The notes beneath the pieces are model-generated. The model saw nothing but the letters and a program-made list of their open reading frames with translations, was not told the DNA's origin and made no database searches. Positions 23,132-30,052 of a stretch of 40,542 nucleotides of DNA are shown here, piece by piece. Made by a program: the position numbers and the translations under genes. Source of the DNA: a virus; IMG/VR virus record IMGVR_UViG_3300017782_000056, positions 1-40,542 of that record. One strand, written 5' to 3'. Every line of letters starts with the position of its first letter. The stretch's first letter is position 1.

Positions 23132-24128
23132 TTTTTTTAAAGATATTGAAGATCTCCAAACCATCTTTCCACAGATCAGCGGGTCCTTTGATGAGATGAT
23201 GACCTATGTTTCTACAGCTGAGGAAGTGTATATGGTTGATCATTTGAGTCAAGCTTTTTATGATGAGATGATTACCGCACTTGAGGCGGTTAATTATGTG
23301 TTGACTGATTTGACCACCGCACAGCAAGCGGTGGTTAAGCATTTAAGAAAAGCGAGCGCCTATTATGGCACTTATAAAGCCGCACCTTATATTAATATGC
23401 ATATGGGCAATGGTGGGGCTATGGAGCATAGCAGTGGTGAAACTTCGGGGATTAGAATGTGGGTATTTAATGCGGCGCAAGGTAGCTCGATCAAAGATGC
23501 TGATTTGTTTATGGACAAAGCACTAGCAGTCATGGAGGCTACTCCAGACAGTTACACCACATGGAAAACGAGCAGTGCTTTTACTAAGTTTAAAAAATAT
23601 TTCATTACCAATGCAGATGATTTTCGGGAAAAAGGTCTGGTGGATATATCAGGTAGTCGCCGCACTTATTTACGGCTAGTCCCATTTATGGCCAAGTGTG
23701 AGCTGCAGTATGTCATCCCGTGTATCGGAGAAACCCTTTTTGCTACGATCAAAGCGAAGTTATTGGCGGGCACGGCACTCGATGCGTATGAGACAGCTCT
23801 TATGGATAACTATATTTATCCTGCCTTGGCGCACTATACAATATATACGGGTGCGCCAAACCTAAACCTTGACATCAGCGCTAATGGTATTCGTATAGTT
23901 AGCACTGAAGACGGTATCAAAGGCATGAAGCGCGACGAGAAAGCCTATGCAGAATGGCGCATGCAGATGCTGGGCGATGCAAAGAACTATCTCAGCAGGG
24001 CGAAAAAATACCTTGATGACAATGAGGACAATATTGCCGATTATGCAAATGATGATGCCGCAGAGAACAACACGCCGGATTACACAATTCCTGACAATTC
24101 TTTGAGCAATAGCTCTGTAATGCTATGA
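23124..24128 (+). CDS. Probable head-tail connector protein (DUF6712-like)
   Basis: 334 residues, strongly helical. The pattern of two repeated helical parts (MVDHLSQAFYDEMITALEAVNYVL; LMDNYIYPALAHYTIYTGAPNLNLDISANGIRI) and position directly after the portal suggests a neck or connector protein of the type annotated DUF6712 in related phages. The C-terminal 40 residues are acidic and disordered (DDNEDNIADYANDDAAENN). It overlaps both neighbours by 4-8 bases. Confidence 0.55.
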   Translation: MGNFFKDIEDLQTIFPQISGSFDEMMTYVSTAEEVYMVDHLSQAFYDEMITALEAVNYVLTDLTTAQQAVVKHLRKASAYYGTYKAAPYINMHMGNGGAMEHSSGETSGIRMWVFNAAQGSSIKDADLFMDKALAVMEATPDSYTTWKTSSAFTKFKKYFITNADDFREKGLVDISGSRRTYLRLVPFMAKCELQYVIPCIGETLFATIKAKLLAGTALDAYETALMDNYIYPALAHYTIYTGAPNLNLDISANGIRIVSTEDGIKGMKRDEKAYAEWRMQMLGDAKNYLSRAKKYLDDNEDNIADYANDDAAENNTPDYTIPDNSLSNSSVML

Positions 24129-24514
24129 GTATAGAGCACAAGGAATTTGACAAACTTATTACCCATGCGGTGGAGTTTGGCGACATGATGCGCTGGTTTT
24201 TTAACCATAGTGGGTGCAATGGGCTGGTCGATAATATGGGATTGTTCACAAAAGTCAGTGCGCTATTTGCGGAAATACTGGGGTACACGCAGGAAGAGAT
24301 GACCAACTCGCCATTTGTGCTGTTTCTTCATCCCGACGATGTAGAAAAGACGCTTGATGTGTATAACAATCGCTTTTTTCAAGGCGTAAACGCAAGTTTT
24401 ACGAACAGGTACAAGCACAAAGACGGACATTATGTCGCAATACGCTGGTCGCTCAATTTTGGACAAATTGGCGATCAATACTTATTTACTGGCCACCCAA
24501 TAATTGAAGAATGA
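24125..24514 (+). CDS. Stand-alone PAS-domain protein
   Basis: 129 residues consisting almost entirely of one PAS fold: NGLVDNMGLFTKVSALFAEI, LGYTQEEM, LHPDDVEKTLDVY, then beta strands FTNRYKHKDGHYVAIRWSL and YLFTGHPI. No output domain is attached. It is translationally coupled both to the connector gene and to the coiled-coil membrane gene that starts the lysis set (4-base overlaps on each side). A sensory domain inside a phage structural operon is unexpected. It might time lysis through the XhlA-like neighbour, or interfere with host PAS signalling, but there is no direct evidence. Confidence 0.8.
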   Translation: MSIEHKEFDKLITHAVEFGDMMRWFFNHSGCNGLVDNMGLFTKVSALFAEILGYTQEEMTNSPFVLFLHPDDVEKTLDVYNNRFFQGVNASFTNRYKHKDGHYVAIRWSLNFGQIGDQYLFTGHPIIEE

Positions 24515-24822
24515 GCGAGCCTATTATTGATCCGAATACGTACACTATTCCCGAATTACTCAAGATTTTGCGCAATGAACTTATCTCTTTGAAAGAGGAG
24601 ATCTCAACACTCAAGACAAAGCTGGATGATAAGACCAATCAAACGGAGATGAAAATACTTTCTCTCACCTCACGGATTGAGCAAATAGAAAAGATCTTGT
24701 CTATGACTGAGGGAAACAAACAGGGCGTGGATGCGTCCATGAAGTTTGTCGTTTGGTTGGTAGCTATTATCACGACTATTGCCTCTGTGGTGAGTGTATA
24801 TTATGCCGTGAAAGGCGGCTAA
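24511..24822 (+). CDS. XhlA-like coiled-coil membrane protein
   Basis: 103 residues: helical coiled coil at ~15-70 (LKEEISTLKTKLDDKTNQ, RIEQIEKIL) and one C-terminal transmembrane helix (FVVWLVAIITTIASVVSVYYAV). This is the layout of XhlA-type proteins, which assist holins. It is followed by a holin-like gene and a u-spanin-like gene, so it belongs to the lysis set. Confidence 0.65.
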   Translation: MSEPIIDPNTYTIPELLKILRNELISLKEEISTLKTKLDDKTNQTEMKILSLTSRIEQIEKILSMTEGNKQGVDASMKFVVWLVAIITTIASVVSVYYAVKGG

Positions 24823-24825
24823 TTT

Positions 24826-24861
24826 AGTCCTACTCATAGGCTTTGCGCTGATGTACTTTAG
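24826..24861 (+). promoter_or_regulatory. Phage late-type promoter (site 3) for the lysis genes
   Basis: AGTCCTAC at 24826-24833, N20, TACTTTAG at 24854-24861. An ATG lies 32 nt after the motif at 24866, again leaderless, which argues against the upstream in-frame ATG at 24851 that would overlap the -7 region. Confidence 0.75.
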
Positions 24862-24865
24862 CTTC

Positions 24866-25180
24866 ATGAATACTTCTCCTAGCGCGATACTTGGCTATTT
24901 GTTCTTTCTTTTTTTGGTGATTAGCATCACCAAAATTGCTATTCAAAAAAAGGGCGATTTATGGGAAGCCATCAAAGGAAAAGACGGCAAACTGCAAGCT
25001 GTGGAGATCGGCATGTTGATCTGGTTTATTTTCTTTCCGGTACTACTTATGAGTGAGCTTTTTTTAAATCTCAATGCGGGCGAAAAAATCTGGTACAGCA
25101 TGGACGGCATATTCGTAGCGCTGATCCTTGGTGATCTTGGTAAGCAATATATCTCCTCCAAAACAAAGTCTGATAAATGA
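24866..25180 (+). CDS. Probable holin
   Basis: 104 residues from the Met at 24866 (109 if started at 24851; the promoter favours 24866). Three hydrophobic stretches: ILGYLFFLFLVISITKIAI, IGMLIWFIFFPVLLMSELFL and IFVALILGDLGKQYI, with a basic tail KTKSDK. Size, helix number and place between the XhlA-like and spanin-like genes fit a class I or III holin forming pores in the inner membrane. Confidence 0.65.
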   Translation: MNTSPSAILGYLFFLFLVISITKIAIQKKGDLWEAIKGKDGKLQAVEIGMLIWFIFFPVLLMSELFLNLNAGEKIWYSMDGIFVALILGDLGKQYISSKTKSDK

Positions 25181-25626
25181 AGATATTAAAATTTGTCACT
25201 TTCTTGATATTCCTATTTTTGCTCTTTGGTTTCCTGAGCTGCAAGTCCTCCTTTCATTATAAGCGCATTCTTAAAAAAGATCCTGCTTTTTTTAACATAG
25301 ATACCACTACGATAAAAACAGTGATTGAAATCCCCCCTATCAATACGGCTATTGATTGTGATCTCATCTCCACCACGCCGACAGTGCTTCGGCTTCCTGC
25401 AGTCTCCAAAACAAAAACGGATACCGTGACCATTACACTATATAGAGATCAATCTGGCCTTATCAACACGACAGTAGATTGTCCTGATAGTGAAACGATC
25501 ATCCAAAAAATTCCTGAACCTTATCCCGTATATGTGAAGCCGACTATCTGGCAAGTATCAAGGCTCGCCGCAATTGCCGTTATCATCATACTTGGCAGCC
25601 TGTTTGTCTTCAGTAAATTAAAATGA
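25177..25626 (+). CDS. Unimolecular spanin-like lipoprotein
   Basis: 149 residues. N-terminal signal with lipobox (FLLFGFLSCKSS, Cys at ~22) predicts an outer-membrane lipid anchor. The C-terminal helix (LAAIAVIIILGSLFVFSKLK) predicts an inner-membrane anchor. The ~100-residue middle is beta-like and would span the periplasm. Lipobox plus C-terminal membrane helix in one chain is the definition of a u-spanin, which fuses inner and outer membranes at the last step of lysis. Position after the holin supports this. Confidence 0.75.
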   Translation: MKILKFVTFLIFLFLLFGFLSCKSSFHYKRILKKDPAFFNIDTTTIKTVIEIPPINTAIDCDLISTTPTVLRLPAVSKTKTDTVTITLYRDQSGLINTTVDCPDSETIIQKIPEPYPVYVKPTIWQVSRLAAIAVIIILGSLFVFSKLK

Positions 25627-26435
25627 CAACTGTCTGGATATATCGCAGATTTCGAGTTAAATTATTCTCATTTAATGAGATATCTTTTTCTTTTCCGGTC
25701 AGGCGAAAGTTGCCGACTCAGTGGCCAGAAGTGAATACCGCGCAAGCGCTGGCCTTTGCGCACTGCATGATGCTCAGCAAGCAAGCATTTGATAAAGATT
25801 TTGAGACACCCTTTCGGCTCTTGGTGCTCAATCACTGGCTGGGTATCTCACAAGATGATTTTTACAAGCTAACAGACCTGCAGGTGGTCACCCTTTTAGA
25901 GACAATAGAACCTGTCTTTGAAACTAATCCAGACTTTGCCGGTGTAGATGTGCTGGCCGGATGTATGCCTGAAAACTTGCTCATTGAAGAAACCACCGAG
26001 GCATTTGATGTTTACGAGACTTACTATCAAGGTGTACTACACAATGATCCCGGGTCATTGCTTGCTTTTACTTCTTTTTTAGTCCGAGAGCAGGGCACAG
26101 AGATTAGTGAAGCAGCAGCCAATGAAGCCGAAGGACTGCTTCAAGGTAACCCGGTGCTGCAATTCTTGCTATACTGGTGGTATTACCGCACCCGCGCAAG
26201 ATTGGTCTGTAAGTATCCCGGCGCTTTTGGCAAATCAGGAAGCAGCGGGCGAAAGGGTCCCGACTTTACCAGTGGGCACGGGTGGCGCGGGCTCATGTAT
26301 AGCGTGGCGCAGGATGGGCCATTTGAAGACTTTGAAAAATTAAAAAACGCTGAGGTGCATGATTTTCTCGATTATCTGGAGTTTAACCACAACAGATTGA
26401 AGGAACATGAGTGGCACCAAAGACAACACGCATAG
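25623..26435 (+). CDS. Phage protein, 270 residues, unknown (head-tail region)
   Basis: Helical with several Trp/Tyr-rich segments (FLLYWWYYRTRARL) and no clear signal or membrane helix. The Gly/Ser-rich stretch near residues 205-225 (GKSGSSGRKGPDFTSGHGW) could be a flexible loop. It overlaps the spanin-like gene by 4 bases and the next gene by 29. Role unknown; the following two genes look like tail-completion proteins. Confidence 0.6.
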   Translation: MTTVWIYRRFRVKLFSFNEISFSFPVRRKLPTQWPEVNTAQALAFAHCMMLSKQAFDKDFETPFRLLVLNHWLGISQDDFYKLTDLQVVTLLETIEPVFETNPDFAGVDVLAGCMPENLLIEETTEAFDVYETYYQGVLHNDPGSLLAFTSFLVREQGTEISEAAANEAEGLLQGNPVLQFLLYWWYYRTRARLVCKYPGAFGKSGSSGRKGPDFTSGHGWRGLMYSVAQDGPFEDFEKLKNAEVHDFLDYLEFNHNRLKEHEWHQRQHA

Positions 26436-26928
26436 TATGGCTCTACCAAACAATATTTCTACAACGAACGAACTCAAGGAAGCCTTGCAGCATTATGTGA
26501 CTAATCATGCGGGCATAACCCATTTTGTGTTTGGCAAATACGCAGAACTAGCCAAAACACTGCAAGATGTCAAAAAAGATGAGTACACCCTCTTTTGCCC
26601 TTTTCCCTCTGTGAGTCCGAGGGATCGGTCTGGGTCTTTAGACTTTAGGTTTATATCAAATATTGCGCTGTTTGTGCCGTGTAAGAAAAATGATTTTGAC
26701 AGTGAAGAAGCAGCACTAAATACCGCACTCAGCGTACTGCAGCAGTTGATCATCAGGATAAGACAAGACGCTAATGATTATGGCTGGTCTTTTACGATCA
26801 ACGATATCAATCAACTGGATCCTGTCTTGGACTACTCGCTCAATAATGCGGCTGGCTATCAATTTCCGTTGTATTTCGGGGATTTCTATTCCGTCAAGGT
26901 TGACACTAATGACTGGTCGGATCTATGA
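26407..26928 (+). CDS. Probable tail terminator / completion protein
   Basis: 173 residues of mixed alpha/beta type (FCPFPSVSPRDRSGSLDFRF; DYSLNNAAGYQFPLYFGDF). Such compact proteins in front of an HK97 gp10-like gene are usually tail terminators. The frame opens at 26407; the Met at 26437, right after the previous stop, is an alternative start that would remove 10 residues. It overlaps the next gene by 4 bases. Confidence 0.5.
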   Translation: MSGTKDNTHSMALPNNISTTNELKEALQHYVTNHAGITHFVFGKYAELAKTLQDVKKDEYTLFCPFPSVSPRDRSGSLDFRFISNIALFVPCKKNDFDSEEAALNTALSVLQQLIIRIRQDANDYGWSFTINDINQLDPVLDYSLNNAAGYQFPLYFGDFYSVKVDTNDWSDL

Positions 26929-27497
26929 GCAGCCCCTCGCTGATTGACAAAGATTACGAGGCTATTCTCAGTAGATTTAAGGCGGACATTATGCCGGAGA
27001 TTCTGGGGAATTTACAAGCACTCAAAATCAACACGACGGGCGCGCTTCGTGATAGCCTGCACATGTCGATCAATAAAAGTGAAGACGCTTGGGAAATTTC
27101 GTTTCAAATGCTGGCAAGTGGCAAGATCATTCATAAGCAAGAGCGCTTTGCACAACATGCATCCGCCAAGGAGCTGGCACAGTGGATCAAGGTCAAAGGC
27201 TTGCAGCACTTCAAGTATATACCAGGTTATGAAAATTCAAACATGATTCCTGATGATGCACATGAGCGCCTCGCGTGGGCTATCAAAAAGTCAAAGAAGA
27301 AAAACAGACACTCGGCGCACACTCCGGGCGCATACAGTATTTACGCCATTGATTTTAATGCCTTTGCGTCGTGGTTTTACAAACCCTATTTTAGCAGATG
27401 GGGCAAGGCCAGTGTGGAGCTAATAGATACGTACTTCAGCACAACTACCGAGGCGCTCTCCAAGGAAATCGGCGCGGTACACTCTTTTGTGGCATAA
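26925..27497 (+). CDS. Probable HK97 gp10-like neck/tail-completion protein
   Basis: 190 residues. The opening (YEAILSRFKADIMPEILGNLQAL... TTGALRDSLHMSI) matches the general pattern of gp10-type proteins: helix, TGxLRxS turn, beta strand. The C-terminal half is helical and Trp/Phe-rich (FASWFYKPYFSRWG). Last gene of this transcription unit: the hairpin at 27502-27526 follows at once. Confidence 0.55.
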   Translation: MSSPSLIDKDYEAILSRFKADIMPEILGNLQALKINTTGALRDSLHMSINKSEDAWEISFQMLASGKIIHKQERFAQHASAKELAQWIKVKGLQHFKYIPGYENSNMIPDDAHERLAWAIKKSKKKNRHSAHTPGAYSIYAIDFNAFASWFYKPYFSRWGKASVELIDTYFSTTTEALSKEIGAVHSFVA

Positions 27498-27501
27498 AAA
27501 A

Positions 27502-27526
27502 AGCCCCTAGTTTCCTTCTAGGGGCT
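27502..27526 (-). terminator. Strong hairpin oriented as a minus-strand terminator
   Basis: AGCCCCTAG-TTTCCTT-CTAGGGGCT, nine perfect base pairs. The A-run lies on its left, so the T-run needed for intrinsic termination exists only for leftward transcription. No minus-strand gene is evident downstream to the right. It may act as an mRNA 3' stabiliser for the plus strand or stop antisense transcripts entering the connector operon. Confidence 0.6.
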
Positions 27527-27563
27527 GCATAAAACCAACCAATTATGAATAATAACGAGTAGT

Positions 27564-27603
27564 AATATACTACTTTTTAGTATTATTTAAGTGCTTTTTT
27601 GTA
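27564..27603 (+). promoter_or_regulatory. Candidate repressor site and shared promoter word before gene 27614
   Basis: AATATACTACTTT at 27564-27576 matches the operator AAAGTACTACTTT at 11 of 13 positions and lies in the palindrome AGTAGTA-ATA-TACTACT (27560-27576). TAAGTGCTTTTTTGTA at 27588-27603 is identical to the complement of 9511-9526 before the repressor gene. A looser relative of the block (TTTTAGTATnATTTAAGT) is found at 29973-29990. The sites suggest that the repressor controls gene 27614. Confidence 0.5.
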
Positions 27604-27613
27604 GTTTTATGGT

Positions 27614-28276
27614 ATGCAGCATCTTCCTATTATCAAAATCCCCACAAAAAAACACGTTGGACAGTATATCAAAAGCGTGTACTTATGTGAAGATGCCATT
27701 ATCCGAATACCCCACGATGATTTAATATTGATGTTGATCGTCGCGTGCTGCACCCACAACGTAAAAGATCGATACACCCACGATGATAAGCTGGCAGAAC
27801 TGGAAATGGTCGACATACTGCTTCCTCCAAAATACCAAGACCTTTGGCTCAAGCAAAGCATGGCTAAGAGTGTGGTTAAATTTCTGGAAAAGTATTTCTG
27901 GCAAAATGCGGAAGTCTTTATTTATCGCATACTCAATGACCAACACAAAATCTCTTTTAAAGAGGATGCTATTAGGGAATTTTACGAAGCGCATTATTTG
28001 AATGAAAGCATTTATCCCGTGGGTCATTTTCGCCGACAGCTTGAGCGATTAAAAATAAAAGGCACCCGTGCCGAGCTACCAGCCATCGAAAAAAAGATCA
28101 GCTACAAGCTTACACATCAGCAGTGCATGCAGGTCTGGAGGCTCAACACTCAGCGAAAAATCAGCCTCCGAATTATCGCCAATCATTACCAGATTAGCCA
28201 CGAAGGAGCGCGAAAAATAATCAAAAATATTTCTCAGGCTATAGTCCTAAAAGTTGACAAAAAATTGACAGTATGA
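27614..28276 (+). CDS. HTH regulator with sigma-region-4-like C terminus
   Basis: 220 residues. The C-terminal segment SLRIIANHYQISHEGARKII followed by KNISQAI has the spacing of a sigma-70 region 4 helix-turn-helix (IA---GIS---VRKI-K). Residues ~1-140 are a helical domain (KKHVGQYIKSVYL..., SVVKFLEKYFWQNAE) unlike sigma region 2. It is the only convincing DNA-binding regulator in the late region, has its own candidate operator, and overlaps the next gene by 4 bases. It is therefore a candidate activator or sigma-like factor for the eight TGTCCTAC promoters, which replace the normal -33 box that region 4 would read. That link is inference. Confidence 0.6.
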   Translation: MQHLPIIKIPTKKHVGQYIKSVYLCEDAIIRIPHDDLILMLIVACCTHNVKDRYTHDDKLAELEMVDILLPPKYQDLWLKQSMAKSVVKFLEKYFWQNAEVFIYRILNDQHKISFKEDAIREFYEAHYLNESIYPVGHFRRQLERLKIKGTRAELPAIEKKISYKLTHQQCMQVWRLNTQRKISLRIIANHYQISHEGARKIIKNISQAIVLKVDKKLTV

Positions 28277-28536
28277 TGATGTTTATTATTGGATTAGTTA
28301 TTGGTTTCCTAGTTACTTTTTTCGTGAATCTGATCGTGTGGATGAGATCCCAAAAAGCACATGAAAAAGAATTGTGGACCTATAGATTTAAGTTATTGCA
28401 ATTAATGAAGGATGCGGAAAAATTTGGACTGCAAGTGCCCGCCCTCAAGCAATATGAAAATGAACTCATCGGATTGATAGATGATGAAGATTTTGAAATG
28501 AATTTTGAAGATAACCATAGAGAGAGGGACGATTGA
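28273..28536 (+). CDS. Small membrane protein with cytoplasmic coiled coil, 87 residues
   Basis: One N-terminal transmembrane helix (FIIGLVIGFLVTFFVNLIVW), then a charged helix and an acidic end (EDFEMNFEDNHRERDD). It is coupled to the regulator gene by a 4-base overlap. Single-span proteins near an endolysin could be antiholins or membrane-anchored regulators that hold the upstream HTH protein; undetermined. Confidence 0.6.
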   Translation: MMMFIIGLVIGFLVTFFVNLIVWMRSQKAHEKELWTYRFKLLQLMKDAEKFGLQVPALKQYENELIGLIDDEDFEMNFEDNHRERDD

Positions 28537-28547
28537 TAATTGAATGC

Positions 28548-28787
28548 TGCAATAAGGGAGGGCATGACCGATGAGAGTGGACGCACTCGCCCCGAATACC
28601 CGGGTTCCACGACGCTGTTTGAGTTGGATTAAAAAAGAGGGACAGTCGAATTATTGCAAAGTGAAATTGTTAGTAGCAAATCAACCCGTACACAGAAGAG
28701 AGCCGGAGATATTTCTCCGGCTTATTTTCCCTCACTTCGAAGAAGGCACGACTGAGAAGTCCCCTGCAAGTTGACTGAAAATCAGTC
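28548..28787 (+). ncRNA. Candidate structured non-coding RNA of unknown class
   Basis: This stretch is dense in complementary pairs: TGCAATAA (28548-28555) with TTATTGCA (28651-28658); GAGTG-GACG-CACTC (28575-28588); AGCCGGAGA/TCTCCGGCT (28701-28722, followed by a short T-rich run); GGGAC (28639) with GTCCC (28759) and AGTCG (28644) with CGACT (28749), a 10-bp helix with a 5-nt bulge; GACTGA-AAA-TCAGTC (28773-28787). Several are nested and one is a pseudoknot. It fills most of the 364-bp gap between two genes. A 68-codon frame (28571-28774) is present but has no protein-like features. Confidence 0.5.
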
Positions 28788-28819
28788 CTACCAAAACAAA
28801 ACCCAAAACCTCACTTTTA
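28784..28819 (+). promoter_or_regulatory. Phage late-type promoter (site 4) for the lysis protein gene 28901
   Basis: AGTCCTAC at 28784-28791, N20, CACTTTTA at 28812-28819. It overlaps the last hairpin of the candidate RNA. Transcription from ~28823 would give a 78-nt leader containing the stem GCGCGG (28838-28843)/CCGCGC (28870-28875), not a leaderless mRNA. Confidence 0.65.
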
Positions 28820-28900
28820 CATTAGGATATCCATTCGGCGCGGGGACGCTTCGCTGCACATGAGCACAGCCGCGCTGAGTGTTTATCATAAACTACGACT

Positions 28901-29353
28901 ATGATACTATCAGCAATCAGGTATAATAAAGACAGCAATGCAACTGCTGCAATATTGCGCATTAATGGGGCTTTTGAATGTCACGTGCTTGAAGATGAAG
29001 AGCGCTGCGTTAAAGTCTCTGGCGAAACAGCCATCCCCGAAGGCTCGTATCAAATAGCGCAGCGAAAAGAACTCACGGCACTCACCGAACGATATAGGAA
29101 CCGATTTGATTGGTTTAACTGGCACTTGCAACTGCTCAATGTTCCAAATTTTCAATGGATATATATCCATATTGGCAATACCGAGCTCGACTCTGAGGGC
29201 TGTTTGCTGGTTGGAGATTTAGCGGTCAATGATCCCACAGACCAATCTTGCACTATTCAGCAGAGTACGCAGGCATATAAGAGAGTGTATCAAAAAGTAT
29301 GCGAAGCACTTGAAGCAGGCGAAGAAGTGTGGATCGAAATATCTTCTATTTAA
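28901..29353 (+). CDS. DUF5675-like protein, probable lysis-related enzyme
   Basis: 150 residues. The pattern FECHVLEDEERCVKVSGETAIPEG, YRNRFDWFNWHLQLLNVPNF, WIYIHIGNTELDSEGCLLVG is that of DUF5675 proteins: a lid strand with 'IPEG', then 'IH-GN----EGCL-VG'. His and Cys in the last segment recall L,D-transpeptidase-like catalytic pairs. These proteins occur in many tailed phages and are assumed to act on peptidoglycan, which is not proven. It has its own late promoter and no other endolysin candidate is visible in the genome. Confidence 0.7.
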   Translation: MILSAIRYNKDSNATAAILRINGAFECHVLEDEERCVKVSGETAIPEGSYQIAQRKELTALTERYRNRFDWFNWHLQLLNVPNFQWIYIHIGNTELDSEGCLLVGDLAVNDPTDQSCTIQQSTQAYKRVYQKVCEALEAGEEVWIEISSI

Positions 29354-29363
29354 ACGAATTAAT

Positions 29364-29855
29364 ATGACGCTCACACGACACGACGGCAAAAATATTGGCT
29401 CCATAAGGAAACTATGGATCAAGCTTAAGGAAGAAATCACCGACACCAACAGCCCTGCTGATACGGTCACGGATGGTTTGGGTATCTCCGAAGACATCAG
29501 CATGATTGGCGTATGGACGCCTCTTGAAATAATAATAGGTGAAGCCAGTTGGCAAGAAATCGGCAATGATGACGGCACTTATACATTTAGTATACAAGCC
29601 AACCTACACCGCGACCGACAATCGGTCACCGAAAGCTTGCACAACTTTGACAAGCGTCAAATCATGGTCATAGCTCAAGACCGCAATGATCAAGACAACA
29701 GGCTACTGGGTGAAGCGGGGATATTTGACTACCACGCCAATCTTAAATACAGCCAAGTAAAAGAAAAGAGTCCGGGGCGCAATAGCTACGACATTACTAT
29801 CACCTGTACCATGCACCATCCGGCATGCTACTACACAGGAGCCATCGATGAGTAA
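29364..29855 (+). CDS. Tail-tube-like protein A
   Basis: 163 residues from the Met at 29364. The same frame is open back to 29229, but that part overlaps the previous gene completely, so the short form is chosen. Beta-rich: LEIIIGEASWQEIGNDDG, FSIQANLHRDRQS, RQIMVIAQDRNDQDNRLLGEAG, YDITITCTMHHPACYY. The same strand order (GQFRTTLQGHI, VPCIFIGKRKEDGVYEILGEVG, NHLPYDY) occurs in the product of 33379-33891, so two tube-like proteins may be present. It overlaps the following 35-codon gene by 8 bases. Confidence 0.55.
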   Translation: MTLTRHDGKNIGSIRKLWIKLKEEITDTNSPADTVTDGLGISEDISMIGVWTPLEIIIGEASWQEIGNDDGTYTFSIQANLHRDRQSVTESLHNFDKRQIMVIAQDRNDQDNRLLGEAGIFDYHANLKYSQVKEKSPGRNSYDITITCTMHHPACYYTGAIDE

Positions 29856-29955
29856 AAAGAAATCAAAACCGAAACAAGCCCCACAACCTGAAGAAGTGAG
29901 GGGGCCATGCACTTGCTGGCTAGAGGTAGAAAGTTGTACTTGTGCGGTCAAATAG
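29848..29955 (+). CDS. Tiny Cys-rich protein, 35 residues
   Basis: Lys/Pro-rich start (MSKKKSKPKQAPQPEE), then GPCTCWLEVESCTCAVK with two CxC pairs nine residues apart, enough for one zinc site. The start overlaps the end of the tail-tube-like gene. The two CxC pairs and the coupling support expression, but a frame this short could be fortuitous. Confidence 0.5.
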   Translation: MSKKKSKPKQAPQPEEVRGPCTCWLEVESCTCAVK

Positions 29956-30017
29956 CGTATTATTATAATACCTTTTAGTATCATTTTAAGTCAATTGCAA
30001 TATATTTGCTATAAATA

Positions 30018-30049
30018 TTTGTATTTATATCTCTGATAACTTACGCTTG
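30018..30049 (+). promoter_or_regulatory. Promoter for structured leader B and gene 30214
   Basis: TTTG at 30018-30021, 20-nt spacer, TACGCTTG at 30042-30049. Start of transcription expected near 30053. From the -7 box to the conserved TTTATCGGAA (30097-30106) is 47 nt, compared with 49 nt in copy A. Confidence 0.65.
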
Positions 30050-30052
30050 TAA

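Noticed and set aside
28639-28740. Weak resemblance to RNase P RNA words (GAGGGACAGTC, CCGGCTTAT)
   Set aside because: The stretch is far too short, lacks the conserved core and the words occur in the wrong context; chance similarity.
28571-28774. 68-codon frame in the lysis-region gap
   Set aside because: No protein-like pattern, and the DNA is occupied by nested inverted repeats; treated as candidate RNA.
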